Of a stretch of 64,000 bases of DNA, positions 31,353-44,265 are shown in pieces. The notes under the pieces are model-generated. The model worked only from the letters and a program-made list of their open reading frames with translations. It was not told the DNA's origin and made no database searches. The first letter of the stretch is position 1, and every line of letters starts with the position of its first letter. The position numbers and the translations under genes were made by a program. Source of the stretch: Pisaster brevispinus (Eukaryota > Echinodermata > Asteroidea > Forcipulatida > Asteriidae); NCBI GenBank assembly GCA_023634235.1, contig JAMKCF010000055.1, forward strand, positions 61,001 through 125,000, read 5' to 3'.

Positions 31353-33879
31353 GATAAAATGATCACAGCCATCTAGGTTTTGTTCCACTTATTTTAGTTT
31401 TCAAAGTATATTAAACAATTCTGCGGCTCAAAATGTAATGGTGCATCTGTAATAGTCTGATCCATCTGAAATAGTCTGGTCCTTTATAATTTTTCTCACA
31501 TAACATTGTTATAATTAAAAGACACTCAAGATATGTGCACACTTGAATCGAACAAAAGAATATGCCTTTAATGCTTTAAATTATGAGCAGTACATGTATT
31601 TTATTGTTTTTAAATTGTAAACTTTGTAGCAATTTAGCCCCTGGGCTACAAATGCATTGTTTTAATAAACCAGACATAACAGTACTGTATAACTATCTGT
31701 TGTCACTTGGTTTTATTGCCCTTAACTTGCGTCAGTTCAGCATAAACTCTTTCGCATACATGCATATTTGCATAATTAATGACTAGCTAAAATTTTGCTA
31801 GTGCAATTTGTATTACATATGTATGTATTTTATTATTATTTTTAAATTATCGAAACCAATCGTACATGGCAAAGATCTTGAGATAAAGAGACTGAAAAAT
31901 ACACATTTTTGAAAAATTTACCCCCAAAAAGTGTTGTTTTGTTTTTACAAAAACTTGGTTTAGCACCATGGGGATTAATTTTGAAGACTGAGTATTGATC
32001 TATTGCATGTACAAGGACCTCAAAGCTATTTTTATCAAATTTGAAAACATTTGACTGGAAAAAAGTAGAAATTATACACAAATTACTGTTTTTGACCAAA
32101 ATTGAGCAAAAATAGTCTGCACAGGCTTAACATGCAATCTGAGCCCATGGGAACAGTCAGATTTGGAATCAGCACCATCGAATTAGTAAAGTTGACTGAA
32201 ATGCAAGTTGCCAATGCAAAGTTGAGTGAAAAATGTAGAAGTTATACACAAAATACTGTTTTTGACCAAAAATGAGCAAAAATAGTCCGCATAGGCTTAA
32301 CGTGCAATCTGCGCCCATGGGAACAGTCAGATTTGGAATCAGCACCATCGAATTAGTAAAGTTGACTAAAATGCAAGTTGCCCCTAAAAAGTTAAGACGA
32401 ACTTCAATTTCTGGGTCTTCTACAGATTTTGGCCAACGGCCTATAAGGAATGATGTAGAAGTAGTTTTGAAGCATTTTGACAAGGGCTGTGAATCCACAG
32501 TGTTCACATTGATACGTTTAATTATTTCAAATCTCCCTGATGCAGTTTTGTTGTCAACTTAAAATGAACTCCGTCGTACGCTGAGCTTCGTAAAACTCTT
32601 AAGTGCGTTAAGAGCCTAATTTATGCTGGGAGTCTTGAATAGACCACTAGATCCTACCACACCATATAAGGTATATTACAAATCTTATTTCTAAGTACCG
32701 AACAATAATTACATCCTAGTGACTTCTTTACTAGCCCAGCTATTGTGCAAATAAGATAATATCTTAGCATGTAGAAAAAGAAAAATCTGTCTCACTTACG
32801 ATTGCAGATTGATGGTTTACCTTAAACTGATCCAAATAGTTTATACCCTAGCAGTGGCTAAGGTGGTTCAATTACCGTCACAAATCATGTTTATATCACC
32901 GATCCGAATGTACACATATACCGGCAGACGCAGTTTCACCAACATTACACGTGATTGTCTTCTATACCTAAGCTGGGTTCAAAAGCTTGCTTTATGCGGG
33001 TTGTTATTACGGATAGTCGTAACAAAAAAGTGCATACAAAATCAGTAGTCCATTGAATGTGGTGTAACCTCTAGTCTGGGCAGAGTCAGGTCATTAAACT
33101 CCTCTCCTAAACATTAAATCAATGCTAACGACAAAACGGAGAAATCGACGGTGCTAACTTCCTGACGGAAAAGTAGAGAGTTTACTTTATAATGTTAATG
33201 TACTCTACACATTTCGTTTGGATTGTCACAGACGTATGATTAGTGTAATTTATTGAATTAGGACTTGCTCAAGTCTATTGTTGTTGTTAAGTGACGTCAC
33301 GTAGCCCGCCCTGGGCGCTGCCATCTTTGGCTCGAGCATGACATGACAAGCATGGTACGGAAGTTACAGCTTAAAAAATAAACCAGGATTAACGATCATT
33401 AAGTTTCCTCTTTAGCGTGCTTTTCTTAATAGTAATACTAGGGGTAGTCTACTACAATTAGTCAACCATGGTTGGCAAAAGTATGGGCTGCCTAACATCC
33501 CTAGGGCACTATGGGAAAGCTCCATTAAAGAAAAAGGCTAGAATAAAACATCCTTTTCATCTGACAACTGACACCTGTTATCTCCATGTTATTCCTTTTC
33601 CAAACAGTGTACTTAATTTTGTCATGCGCAAACCAGTAGGGCTACTGACTGCCCCATCCAGATGAACTACTCATCCCTTAATGACCTAAGTAATTCAATG
33701 TAAACACACCAAGGGTGAATATGGTGCACAGTTTTTGTGGCAAAAGTCGGAAAAGACTTTTAAAGGGGCTTTCCTTTAATGGGAATCTGGAGTGGCCCTA
33801 AATTCCTAAATGATAAGTGTCCTGGGTCCTTTTACATGCTTTGTCCCACCCCAAGGACAAAGTAATTATATCTTAAGTA
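31353..33879. other. no gene; contains a 170-bp tandem duplication
   Basis: Apart from the duplication at 32064-32382, nothing supports a gene. Open frames here are short and overlap the repeat. CpG words are sparse. Confidence 0.4.
32064..32382. repeat. tandem duplication, 170-bp period
   Basis: Copy 1 (32064-32212) and copy 2 (32234-32382) share TTATACACAAA.TACTGTTTT, GAGCAAAAATAGTC.GCA and GCCCATGGGAACAGTCAGAT through to ATGCAAGTTGCC, with about 5% differences. It looks like a recent local duplication. Confidence 0.85.
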
Positions 33880-34130
33880 AAAGTATCTTGCTTAAGGACA
33901 AGTGTCACGACCGGGACTCGACCACACTCTGCCGATTAAAGTCACCAGAGCTTGAGTTCGGTGCTATTAACCTTAACGTGCCAGCGATCTACCAAGTGAA
34001 CTATCTAGCCCTGATGTTGGCTGTCTCCCTATTTCGTCAGTGTTGTTGTTCAGGGGTGCCAGTCAAAAGCCATTCAACCTGTGACTACCGTGTAACCAGG
34101 GGTCACACCAAACTTTTACAACACAACCTA
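33880..34130 (-). repeat. tRNA-derived SINE, family C
   Basis: Contains GACCGGGACTCGACC (inverse B box) and AAGTGAACTATCTAGCCC (inverse A-box side). This arrangement is shared with 49009-49100 and 49425-49560; the forward version is at 49600-49700. Confidence 0.5.
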
Positions 34131-37000
34131 CAATGCGGCATAAACAAACAAAAATGGAGTTAGAAAAAAAATAGAGAGGCCAAGTGCAATGTAGCCTTCT
34201 TTTATTATCTTCTTGCAACTATCGCAGCGATCACCAAGGTCAACAGACAATGACGAGGCGATGAAGATCCGCCATCGCCACCAAAGTACACAACACTATA
34301 ATCTTCAATGAAGTCGTCACTATTTTGTGTAGGCGGGAGTAAGGCGTACGGCTCTTCACCCTTTTTTCTGGGCGCACAAAGTACTTTTTCTTCAGTAGTT
34401 AAGGCCTTAAGAAAAAAACTGTCATTAATGTGTTTTGGGGTTGTTGTTGTTGTTGTTTTGTTTTTGTTTTTTCATGCCTGGAATTACCCAAATTATATGA
34501 TTTTCCATTCCCATTCCCATGCAGAACTTCACCTTTCTACAATGACTTATGAATGGCAGAACACATAATCGAACTTTCTCACTCGGTTTTCTTGAAAAAC
34601 ACAATTTTGCACAGGAACTGCTTACGCCCTTTCACGCCGGTAATATACATTTTCAGTACGCCCTTCTTCCGGCCACGCGACGATGTCGTCGTTGCATTTA
34701 AAGAAGTTAAACGACTTACACTCCATCTCCATTTGCCTCAACATTGAGGGCGCATTACAGCGTTCTAACGATTCTGATAAATAATATGTTATTTGTGTTT
34801 TTTAGAGTAATCGACTTATCCGAAATTTTACGCACATGTTTAAAATTTCGGACAAATCAACTATTTTGCCAAATAGTTCCTTTACGCCCATGATGGTCGT
34901 TCCATCTACTGGCCTAACAACCACTTATGCTAGTCATTGAATACACGCGGGTTTTTACCTACGCAATGGTTTGAGGAGCTAGAACTTCAACTTTCCATTA
35001 GTAACAGACCCATTTCTGTCTCACCATTTTGTTATATTAGTGGCGGGTGTCGATGTGAAACGGCGTGTGCAACATGCTTATAGATTTAGTTGTCTGGCTG
35101 TGCCGACTGCAGATTTTAAGTACCATAAAAGAGAAAAATGGCATCCAAAAATGTGGTTAAGTGTAGTATGTGCCCGGATAAAAAAGAAGTATAATAATAA
35201 TAATCGAGTGGTCATTAAATCTGTTGTCTGTAACGCTTGTTTTATGTTAATTATTGTTCTGCATGACTGCTGCAATATTGTGCGCTTTTGTTCACAAAAA
35301 AATACGCAAAAATGTCTGTAACTCAACGTGCACTGCAAAAACTGTGGAGTTAATTGACACAATAGGTGTTGTCACATACAGATACCGAAGAGAGGATCAA
35401 AATTAACATCTTAGGTGTTAAAATAAAACCGATGTATTGTTTTTGTAGAAATTTGTTTGATTTTAAAACCGTATTGTGTGAATTTAGATTTGTTTTTTTG
35501 TGACAGCACTCTGGTGTCAATTTTAACACCACAGTTTAGCAGTTGCTGCTTGTATCAAGTTGGTGCGTTTGAATGGCATATCAGACATCGCAGATACCGA
35601 ATAGAAATGTAAGTTAAGTAAAGACTTAAAGAGGCGGTTTCATTTTAAGAACAGTCTGATCAAAAAAGCAAACAACAATAAAACAAAGAACGAAACAAAC
35701 AAAGAAAACGGAGAAGACGTAACAATGTCTGAAGTCAGCAGACAAAGAGAGGATTATCCAACATTGTTTGTTGTGTTCAACTTTGACCTTGCATGATTTC
35801 TTTAGATATGTCATTAATTTACACTGGCATGCGTTAAAATGCATTTAAACAGTCTGTTTGCCCGATTGCCACCTTTAAGTTTTGGCGCAATAAACCCTGA
35901 CAACTTACAACTCGTTCTATCAGTTTTTACACTGATGGGAATTTCTTATTCATCAGGACAGAACATGTCTCGTTTTTCGTCACATTCCCCATAATACGAT
36001 ACTGTAACAACAATCGTACATGTATCATACAAAATGGGTGCCTGACTATTACTCCCTTCCAGCCTCAGTCTGGTTACGGCAGTTTGAATGGGAGGGGGGA
36101 GATGGCTTCACCGCATAGCTTTAATGCAGAGCCGTGATTTTGAATTAACACTTCCATTAAAGTACATCCTGCGGTAGATTGCAGTTCGAGATATACATTG
36201 TTAATGAAAGACAAGGAACCTCAACGAGTCTGGTGGCGCACAGTATTCTCATTATACCCAAAGCGATGTGACCTCCGGTAGGGTGAACTATTCAGCTACC
36301 TGGTGAAAAGGGAGGTCAAAGGGAGGTTGTTCATTGGCCCATCATGTGTGCCGCGCATGCAAATCTGAGCGTTTCCATTGTTTCGTCATCGGTTTACCTC
36401 TAAGTTGGCGGCTGGATGACGGCAGTGCATAATGTCTATTGTGTGCACGTTTATTTTGGGCTTATTTCGATTGCTGACAATCGCAATAAACAAAGGTGAT
36501 TGTAAGGTCCTCAAATGTTATTTCATAAACTGTTTTTTACAGTATTTCTAGATTTCTAGATTCTCTGGAGGATTGGTACGGGTAACTTTGAAGGGAAATT
36601 GCAAAATTTGTATTTGTATTTTTTTTTTTTTTTTTCTCGAGAAAATGTAGATTTGTTAGGGTAGGATTCAATATGAAATATCGTTCCAGAGACATTTTGT
36701 GCGTCAGTGACCGCCGGGAAAAAAACCCGAGAGCAAATGGTGATGATTTTAAGGTGTCAGACAGACCTTGTATTAAAACTCAAACTTTCAAAAGATTGGT
36801 CGGCCGACCATCGCTCCAAAATGACACAACATTCCATCTTTCGTTATAACCAAAAAACACCTGGCGAAACAATTTCACCGGTGAGCTTTCAGCTTGAAAG
36901 AAATGGTGTTTCGATAGTTACCGACAATGGTCTTTGTCTTGAATTGAAACTAATCGTTTTGATAGTTTCCCCATACCTGTTATTTTCACGTTCAAAATGA
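34131..37000. other. no gene recognised apart from one MITE
   Basis: Holds a (GTT)n run at 34440-34460, an AT-rich stretch, the MITE C copy at 35330-35544 and a T run at 36620. Frames here, including a 97-codon plus-strand frame at 36707-37000, match nothing I know. Confidence 0.4.
35330..35544. repeat. MITE C, copy 1
   Basis: It starts CACTGCAAAAACTG and contains ATTGACACAATAGGTGTTGT and GGTGTTAAAATAAAA. It ends with the mirrored GGTGTCAATTTTAACACC. Related copies are at 54821-55056 and 55411-55712 in trehalase introns. Inverted-repeat ends without coding capacity indicate a MITE. Confidence 0.75.
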
Positions 37001-37108
37001 GTTTATGGTCATCAGATGAATGTACGTTCCACAAAAGAAAATGTCTTCTTGAACACTAGACACCGTGCCGTCTCGATACAGCGGCCACTCACCAAGCAAT
37101 AGGCTTAC

Positions 37109-37294
37109 CGAGTTTGGGTGAATACCCAACAATATGTCGTTTCTTAAAAAAAAAATTGTTGTTGATCGTGTCCGGGCCATCGAAGATCGATGCAGTACTG
37201 TTCACCGTCTCTTTGCCTCCCCGTGCCCACGGCTTAATCTCCACAACATCCGCTACTTTCTCCCCGGTTATATCATACCCATCAATTTTATATT
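37109..37294 (-). CDS. coding-like orphan exon, phase 1-1
   Basis: A pyrimidine-rich acceptor (TTTTCCGCCGAG) and a CTCG|GTAAGC donor enclose a 61-codon open frame: YKIDGYDITGEKVADVVEI, then WARGGKETVNSTASIFDGPD, then a poly-Phe patch encoded by a T run. Symmetric phase-1 exons are common in extracellular modules. I do not recognise the family, and the T run could mark decay. It could belong to an unlocated minus-strand gene with 38075-38217. Confidence 0.25.
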
Positions 37295-38074
37295 CTCGGC
37301 GGAAAAAAAAGAAAAAAAGAAATGGCATGATGTATAATGACATGGGTGTTAGAGCTCGGGATCTTAAGGGAGAAAAAAAACCTGACAGTGGCAAAGTGTG
37401 TTAAAGTGTACGTTCAAATCGTGTGAAGTGTAAATCGTATGACGGTAATCGGTTGAAGATGCGAGTATGGCACTAAACAACTCCAAAAAGAGGGCAACTG
37501 TGACAGTATCTGAGCGTATTTCATTATGGCTGTGACGTCACCAACGTGGGTTTTAAAGGTGTGTACAACCTTTCTTTTGAATAAATACCTTTATTTCGAA
37601 CTGTGACCATGGGTTTACAGATTTTGAAAAATCAGCGTTGTTTTAATTTGGTTGTGTTTCGTAGTTTCGCTTGTGAGTTGCCTACAAGCAGAGATTTCAA
37701 TATCACATGATGTTATTTTCCTGTAAGAAATTAGCACTTCTGGTGGAAATATTAGTGCTTGAAACGTTAACATTGTATGTCGATAACAATGATATGCCAT
37801 GTCATTTTGTTTTTACAACATCGAATAATGATAACTATATTTTAAACTATAACTATCATCATAAACCGGGCTTACATCTGTTCATCTTTCACACAATATG
37901 TGACATTTCCACGTTGTTTTAAAGTCTACACGACTGTGCTTCCCTATCTTTAGAGTCCGTGTGCCAAAACAAATACTCAAAAAATACACAGAAAGGAACT
38001 TAAGTGTCATCAAACACATTATTTCACCATTTGGGAATCTTTACACAAAACAAGCAGATAATAAATTGACTTAC

Positions 38075-38217
38075 ATCTGGAGACGCGCTGTGACTTCTAC
38101 CTCTAAGTCCCCTCTTATTGTCCCAGAGATGTGTCGGGGCAGGGTCGCTGGGTACCACTAGCCTAGCATCCATGTTGAGTACAGAGACTCCGCTGTCGAC
38201 AAACACACTTAAGTCTC
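38075..38217 (-). CDS. coding-like orphan exon
   Basis: Acceptor GTATTAG and a strong donor GAT|GTAAGT bound an open stretch reading DLSVFVDSGVSVLNMDARLV and then PTHLWDNKRGLRGRSHSASPD. The composition looks protein-like and the donor is good, but there is no family match and the opposite strand is also open here. Confidence 0.22.
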
Positions 38218-40505
38218 CTAATACATTCCAAATCGCCGGAACCAGGGGAGGACTACATACGTCTTTTTACGCCTCGGGCATCACCATTGAGAGGATAACT
38301 GGAACCAGACTAAAGATGGTCACACTCGCACCATATTTTTCCCTGTAAACATTTTGAAACTCTTCCCGCACGTGTGATTGAGTTGCATGCATATAATTAG
38401 CGGTGTAGCACCGTTGTGTATAAGATTTTTTTATGTAAAATGATGAAGTAGATTTCGTCCTTGGTTTAGAAACTCCAGCCTCGTGATTAGAGTCCACAGA
38501 TGTATCTAAATATCACTATCAAAATATTCTATTTTGCAATAAATTTTCTAGCGCAATGCACGTTGGACGTGGCTCTACACATCCAAGGACATACCGGTAT
38601 CTCTAATCACAAATCGCCGTACCACCGCTAATGAGAATCAGTTAGAACCAAGATTCGGCGATGACAACTGATATTCCGAAAAAAATATATGATTCCTCCG
38701 TTGGCGATGCGTTCCGGGTAGTGGACACGCGATCCGGATAAGTCCACTTCAGTTTAGGCAGTGTGAGTTAAGTGGGCATGATCTGGGGGACGAAAACGCT
38801 GCATTACAATCCAGGATAATGAAGAGGAGCTGAAGAAAAAATCCTGCAGGTGGTGATGAGAACTACGAGTTTCGGCCCGATGATTATTTAACTATAGTGT
38901 CAAGTCAATACATCTGATACGGCTGCAGGCCGCAGTTGATCTACGCGATTAACCTACATTAAACACTTCATCATCCAATATGCAACATGGTCACACACTC
39001 CTCAACAACGTGGTGACTGCTGGACTTTACGTTATCACATCCAGCACAATCAAGGTTTTCTCTCTAAAAGGTTTACCCACCGAACCTTAAACATTATTCA
39101 ACAGTACACAAAAAAGCGCGGGAAAAAAAGAGTACACCGCGTGCAGTGTAGACTTCCGCGGTAGCATAGCAGTGACCACTTATCCATCATTTCATGCTGG
39201 TGTTCGGGTGAAGTTACCTCGTATTCTTTTTTAAGGGAATTGGGTTAATCGGTCTGTAGTGTCGACTTTGGGTCCATCAGCTCATCTTGAGAGGGTGATA
39301 CTTCCTGAAAGATTGATGTTAATTTGGCGCCACGCGGAATATTGCAACGTGCGGTTGATTGTTACATTCCCACGGTGGCCGTGATTACGGAAGTTCATTT
39401 GTTTTGAGCGGCAAAGTTGCACATTGGTACCACGGAAGCACACACAGGGCTTCGACGAAAAAGACAATCCAGTCTCACCAAGTTAAGTTGTCGAGGAATA
39501 AGAGCAACACTTGTGGGTGAAGGACGCGGAATCAAGATGATTTTAACGACGGGTGTTTGGCCGTTAGTAATCAGACTGAATCTCCGTGGTTCCACGACAA
39601 GCCAACTGGAAACCTATACTGGATGATGGCGTCTTGACAGATAGCTGACCAAATCTCATAATTCATCGATCGATGTCGTCCCAGACAACGACCAAAATCA
39701 GTGAGCGTCAAGGTGGGACCCAGGGGATCGAATTATGTGACACAGTGCTACACGGTTGAGTTGCCAATTGCCCCGTCACTACTACTACTAGACTAGAGCT
39801 TCAATGGTAACACTGCTATCGTCATACGATAGCATTGACCACAAAAATGTGCCTTGCAGTGCGATTATGGTTGCGCATGCATGGGTCTTAATCTACGTTT
39901 ACTTATCACTGAAGCATGCCTTGTCTTCATGGGTTTAATGTGTAATTCGATGGTATAGTAGCTTCGGTTGAGTTGAAACCAAAGCTTGATTCAAGACCTA
40001 CTGTAAATGAATTAACAAGAAAAACATGTTGAAATACACGACTTGCTGACATAAAAACCTGTCCCAAATTGACAAAATAAGGTCACCAACATAATATTCC
40101 AATACAAGACGCGTTCTACAATCTCCTTTAATCGAATTGCATTGTGCACACAGATGTACCAACATCATTAAGGCCCAAAGTGGATTCGTCTTGACGTTTG
40201 ACCTCACTGATCTAATAGTAATAATGCTCTCTGATTCAGTAATATATTTCCAAAACAATATTGGTGTGGGGGAGAGAGAAATCAATATAAAAATGTATCA
40301 AAATTGTCTACACTATTCTTAAAAAAAACTCCCAGGTCAGAATTGCCGTGACCGTGACCTCGAAACTGGTTAAAAAGTGGTATTTTGACCTGAGTTACAC
40401 GCCAGTTTGATACAGCTTGAGGTCAATCTGACACAGAGCCCGAGTCACACCAGCCTCGCTACCATGGGCAGCGCGCCGTATCGATACCTGTCGTCGCTAA
40501 CCCCT
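38218..40505. other. no gene identified
   Basis: Short overlapping frames on both strands at 39282-39626 have no recognisable motif. There are no repeats with a clear partner in the window, apart from a TGACC-rich stretch at 40325-40450 that resembles 53570-53760. Confidence 0.35.
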
Positions 40506-40698
40506 GGGCCCAATTTCATAGAGCTGCTTAAGCACAAAAAGTAGCTTAGCACAACAAAATTATGCTTACCAGAATAAGATTACCAGCCAAACTACCATGT
40601 CCCATGTACAATTTGTGACTGGTATCCTGCTCATTTCTGCTTAGCAGACAATTGTTAAGCAATATTTTCTGCTTAAGCAGCGCTATGAAATTGGGCCC
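40506..40698. repeat. MITE B, copy 1
   Basis: GGGCCCAATTTCATAG at the left end is mirrored by CTATGAAATTGGGCCC at the right. Between them AAGCA/GCTTA words repeat. Further copies are at 50546-50698, 51099-51337, 59684-59876 and 59877-60057. Confidence 0.85.
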
Positions 40699-41102
40699 AG
40701 GTTAGGGAAGCACTGAAAATCAACGCTGACTGGCTAACCAAAAGGTACTGCTTTGCGCGCACGCTTGTTGAAAACATTCGAGCGCTTGTAGGGCGCTTGT
40801 CGGGTGCTTAGTTACAATTGAGCGAGGCATTATGGGAATTAAAAGTAAATGGTGCGGCGAGATCGTACACCACTGGGAACGAGGTTGGAGTCATACTGAC
40901 CCAGAAATGGGTCAGGCCATGGGACCCTGATTCCGGTTAAAAATTCTGAACCAGGAGTTTTTGAAGTGTACAGCAAACTAACTACCAATTATCCAGTGAA
41001 AAATATCCGTCTGACTAATTAAGTTAGAGAAGTAGCATTTCACAAGACCTCACTAATTACTCTTGCTTATTTCGGTCGACTCATTATCGAAAACAGCACG
41101 GC

Positions 41103-41151
41103 ATGGACGTGCACAAAATCCCTGACAAAACAAAGTTGTGGATGTTGGAAG
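41103..41151 (+). CDS. candidate small gene, exon 1
   Basis: An ATG (context CGGCATGG) opens MDVHKIPDKTKLWMLE and stops at a good donor G|GTGAGT. Joined in phase to 41625-41779 it gives a 67-residue basic protein. The family is unknown. It may be the start of a larger gene whose other exons I did not find. Confidence 0.25.
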
Positions 41152-41624
41152 GTGAGTTTGATATATTTCTGGTTTATTTATTACACATAAAAATTGAGAA
41201 TGATGAAGATCAACGATGGGATAAATGCCTTTATTACAATGTTATTCTATACACGTACAATCAAAGTTTACTCAAACGATGTTGTTTTAAGATCTGTTAT
41301 CGATGCCCCACGCTTGAAATAATTCGTTTAGATAAACCCTTTGATATGGCTACGGAAGCTTAAATCGACCACATTTCCCACGTTTCCGAGGAAATAATTT
41401 TTCGTAAATAGACAATTGAGATGTGCTTTACAAGTTCCCATACCAGAATAAAAGGAGTCTTTCCTATCTGCTGTACCTGTATGACAGGAGCTAGATACAT
41501 TATAAAAGACGTCTTTAGAACTTATATGAGACCTCGGAAAGAAATGTGTAGGCCTATGGTCACTTTGGGCGTCCGTATAAAGAAACGTAACTCAATTGAG
41601 AATTTACCCACGTTTCTTTTTCAG

Positions 41625-41779
41625 TGTGGAGGACCAACTCTTTGAGGATTGTAGCACCGGGCAAAAACGACCTCCATCGCCCCCGGACGGTCCTCAAGAC
41701 AAGAGAGGGTTTCCGGCCGTGTATGAATCCAGACGTACGGCTGGGCCGAGGTCGCTCGTGTCGCTCGACCTTCGTATGA
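41625..41779 (+). CDS. candidate small gene, exon 2
   Basis: Acceptor CGTTTCTTTTTCAG. With G from exon 1 it reads VWRTNSLRIVAPGKNDLHRP and then an Arg-rich end, GRGRSCRSTFV, before TGA. The segment is GC-rich compared with its surroundings and open in several frames on both strands, which weakens the call. Confidence 0.25.
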
Positions 41780-42106
41780 TACTGTGCTACAAACATGTAC
41801 ATAGCGAATCATTCTATACGTGACTGAGATAATGAGAGTTAATATATTGGGTTGCCTGCTTAAGTGAGTTACATTGATTGACGTTACGGTTAAGTAGCTC
41901 CAGCCCCACGGCCACCTCCCTTTCTCCTAATAGCCCAACTTGATTGTTTTTGTCTCATTTTAACAACTGTCCCTGACTGTGTCTCCTTTTTTTTTTTTTT
42001 TTTTTAGATATTCAAAGTGATTGATACAGATTGTATGCAAGCCTGATGCTGCTCGTGTGAAATTGGTCTTTAAAACTATATTAGCAACAACATGGTTATA
42101 ATTCAT

Positions 42107-42215
42107 GTTTTGTTTTTACCCTTACACCCATGTGTTTAGCACTGTATACTCAGTACTTTACTGAGTTATGTGGGGGAAATCCACAGGCAAATCACTCGGG
42201 TATGGTTAATTCATA
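42107..42215 (+). repeat. SINE family A fragment
   Basis: GTATACTCAGTACTTTACTG, followed by a CCACAGGCAAATCACTCGGGT-type end, matches 59340-59411. A smaller related piece lies at 5390-5460. Confidence 0.55.
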
Positions 42216-44077
42216 AAGGCAAAAACCCATTTAATTGTCTTTGATTCAAGGTAAGACCATAATAAGTATACACTTTTTTTAAGTTGCTAAATATGAGCAT
42301 CATCACCAGACCATTTAAACTCCCCTGACCTTTAATTTAATGTTATTAATATAATTTGTATTATTGTCACTATTATTTAGATTTTCGTAAACTCGGGCAC
42401 ACCATGACACAGCAATGTCGCCCTCTAGCGGCCGTAAACAACCATCAGGATTGCTGAATAGCTCCGCTATCCAAGCACCGCGACGCCTGTATTTCGGGCA
42501 CTTCTGTATGCATATTTTTGATTTTTTGATTGGATCTTTGCTAACGTGTAGTGTAGACCTTGAAACATACTCCAATGTAAAAGCAATTTTATTAAGGAAA
42601 TAAAAGATTGGGTGAGTAGATCTCAAGTTTGTTATACAGACTTTGTGGAGCAGACAAAAAATAGTCTCATTCAATAACAATATAAATGAAAAGTTTCTTC
42701 TTTAATAATATTTCCATCACCATCAGGTGATACTCATCATGAAAGCGATAGTGACTCGAGTTCAATCTCTACATTGAAACAACTCCCCTCCCCTTCTTCT
42801 TTCTTTCAATACACTGAATGTATCCTCTTAAAACTTGCTACTTTTTGTGAATATTTACTCACAGCTGATGAAGACCTCATGTCACCTCAAATGTTTACAA
42901 ATTAGCCCGAGAGACTGGACTTCCTGCAAGCAGAAGCACACGGCCCAATTAAGATAACACCTTATAATTTTGTTTTATGGATTGCACTGTCTGCAAGATT
43001 TTCATCAACTATTGATAGAAGAAACGGGGGCTCTTACAAATCACAGCTGTTTTTTATACTTTCTGAATCTAAGTGGAAAGTATGACACAAACATGTTTTT
43101 AAAATGTCCATGCCACCAGCGTAGTATCTTGCCTGTCAGGAAATGCCATGGAATGTACAAGGTCACTCTTTTTGTAAACAAAGGTTACATTGTGTTAACA
43201 GGAGCTTACATGTATTTTCATGATTTTAATGTCCTGCCTAACCCATATCAAACAAGCAAGCTGTAGCGTGTCTTTTCGATTTTAGATAATCGTGTTACAG
43301 TTACAGTAACGTTGAGGGCGTCACTCGGTGAAATCATTCCTGAAGTTCAACAAGCCTATTATTGGCACTGCCTATAACCGTATGCAATGCACTACAAGAC
43401 TATCGACATACTTTGATACGCATGAATGGAGCAAACGGACAAACTACCGATTATTATGAGTAACAAGTTCAAGGACTTCTAGTGGTGTTACAACGTCCAT
43501 TCAATCAGATTCGTTGTTTCCATTATTGTGCAGAGCTTTACAAAGGCACCATATTCACGACACCCCCACTTCGTATGGAATCAAATGTTGTGACTTAAAG
43601 CTTTTTGGTTGAGCCGCAGTTCCCATTTCGTGTTGTACATACATGTACACTGGAAGGCATGCCGTCAAAACTACACCACAGTGCAGCATGTAAAACTAAC
43701 CAGTGTACGGTAAACCCGAGCGTTTCGTCCACCAGGTGAGTGTGGTTTGATTTTGTAGCAAATTCCAGTTATATGGACATTGATGCTTTGAGGAGCTATT
43801 ATTAATGATAAATACTTCAGTGGAAATGTTTTGACATGAAATTTTATATCATTAAACACATCCCTTTCTTAAAATACGAAACCAGTGGTAATGATGGTTC
43901 CAACAATGGAGGTCTAATTCCTGCCTCCATGTTCCAACCCACTTTTCAGAAACAGCTCAAATTAAAGTAACGTTCTGACAGAAGTCAGGTTTCGAATGCT
44001 TACTGGCAGTCTGGCACCCACTTAAAAAGTTCTTGGCTCATATAAACTATATAAATTGGTTTAAAGGAAAATACCAT
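42216..44077. other. no gene; dispersed repeat at 42900-43200
   Basis: The 98-codon plus-strand frame at 42970-43266 overlaps a repeat shared with 3230-3530 (GACTTCCTGCAAGC-like and AATGTACAAGGTCACT words), so it is not considered a gene. Confidence 0.4.
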
Positions 44078-44265
44078 TTCCATAGGTTGAGACAGGTTTC
44101 TCGGTGGTTTCTGCCCTGCCTTTCATCCTGGATGCGGACCCTGGTTCAATTCTCGGATCGAAGCCTTGCATGTGGATCGGGTTTCAATCCCTACCAGGCT
44201 GTGTGGGTTTGTTCCCTCTTTCTTTGGGGTTTTCCTCCAACGTCTAAAAACTGGAATTCCTTCAT
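44078..44265 (+). repeat. tRNA-derived SINE, family B, copy 3
   Basis: Plus-strand copy: GTTGAGACAGGTTTCTCGGTGG, CATGTGGATCGGGTTTCAAT (B box in GGTTTCAATCC), then TGGGTTT and CCTCCAACGTCTAAAA. It is the reverse complement of the copies at 2653 and 18153. Confidence 0.6.

Noticed and set aside
32064..32562. gene in overlapping frames on both strands
   Set aside because: The frames arise from a 170-bp tandem duplication and have no family signal.
42970..43266. 98-codon plus-strand frame
   Set aside because: It overlaps a dispersed repeat shared with 3230-3530, where the frame is broken.
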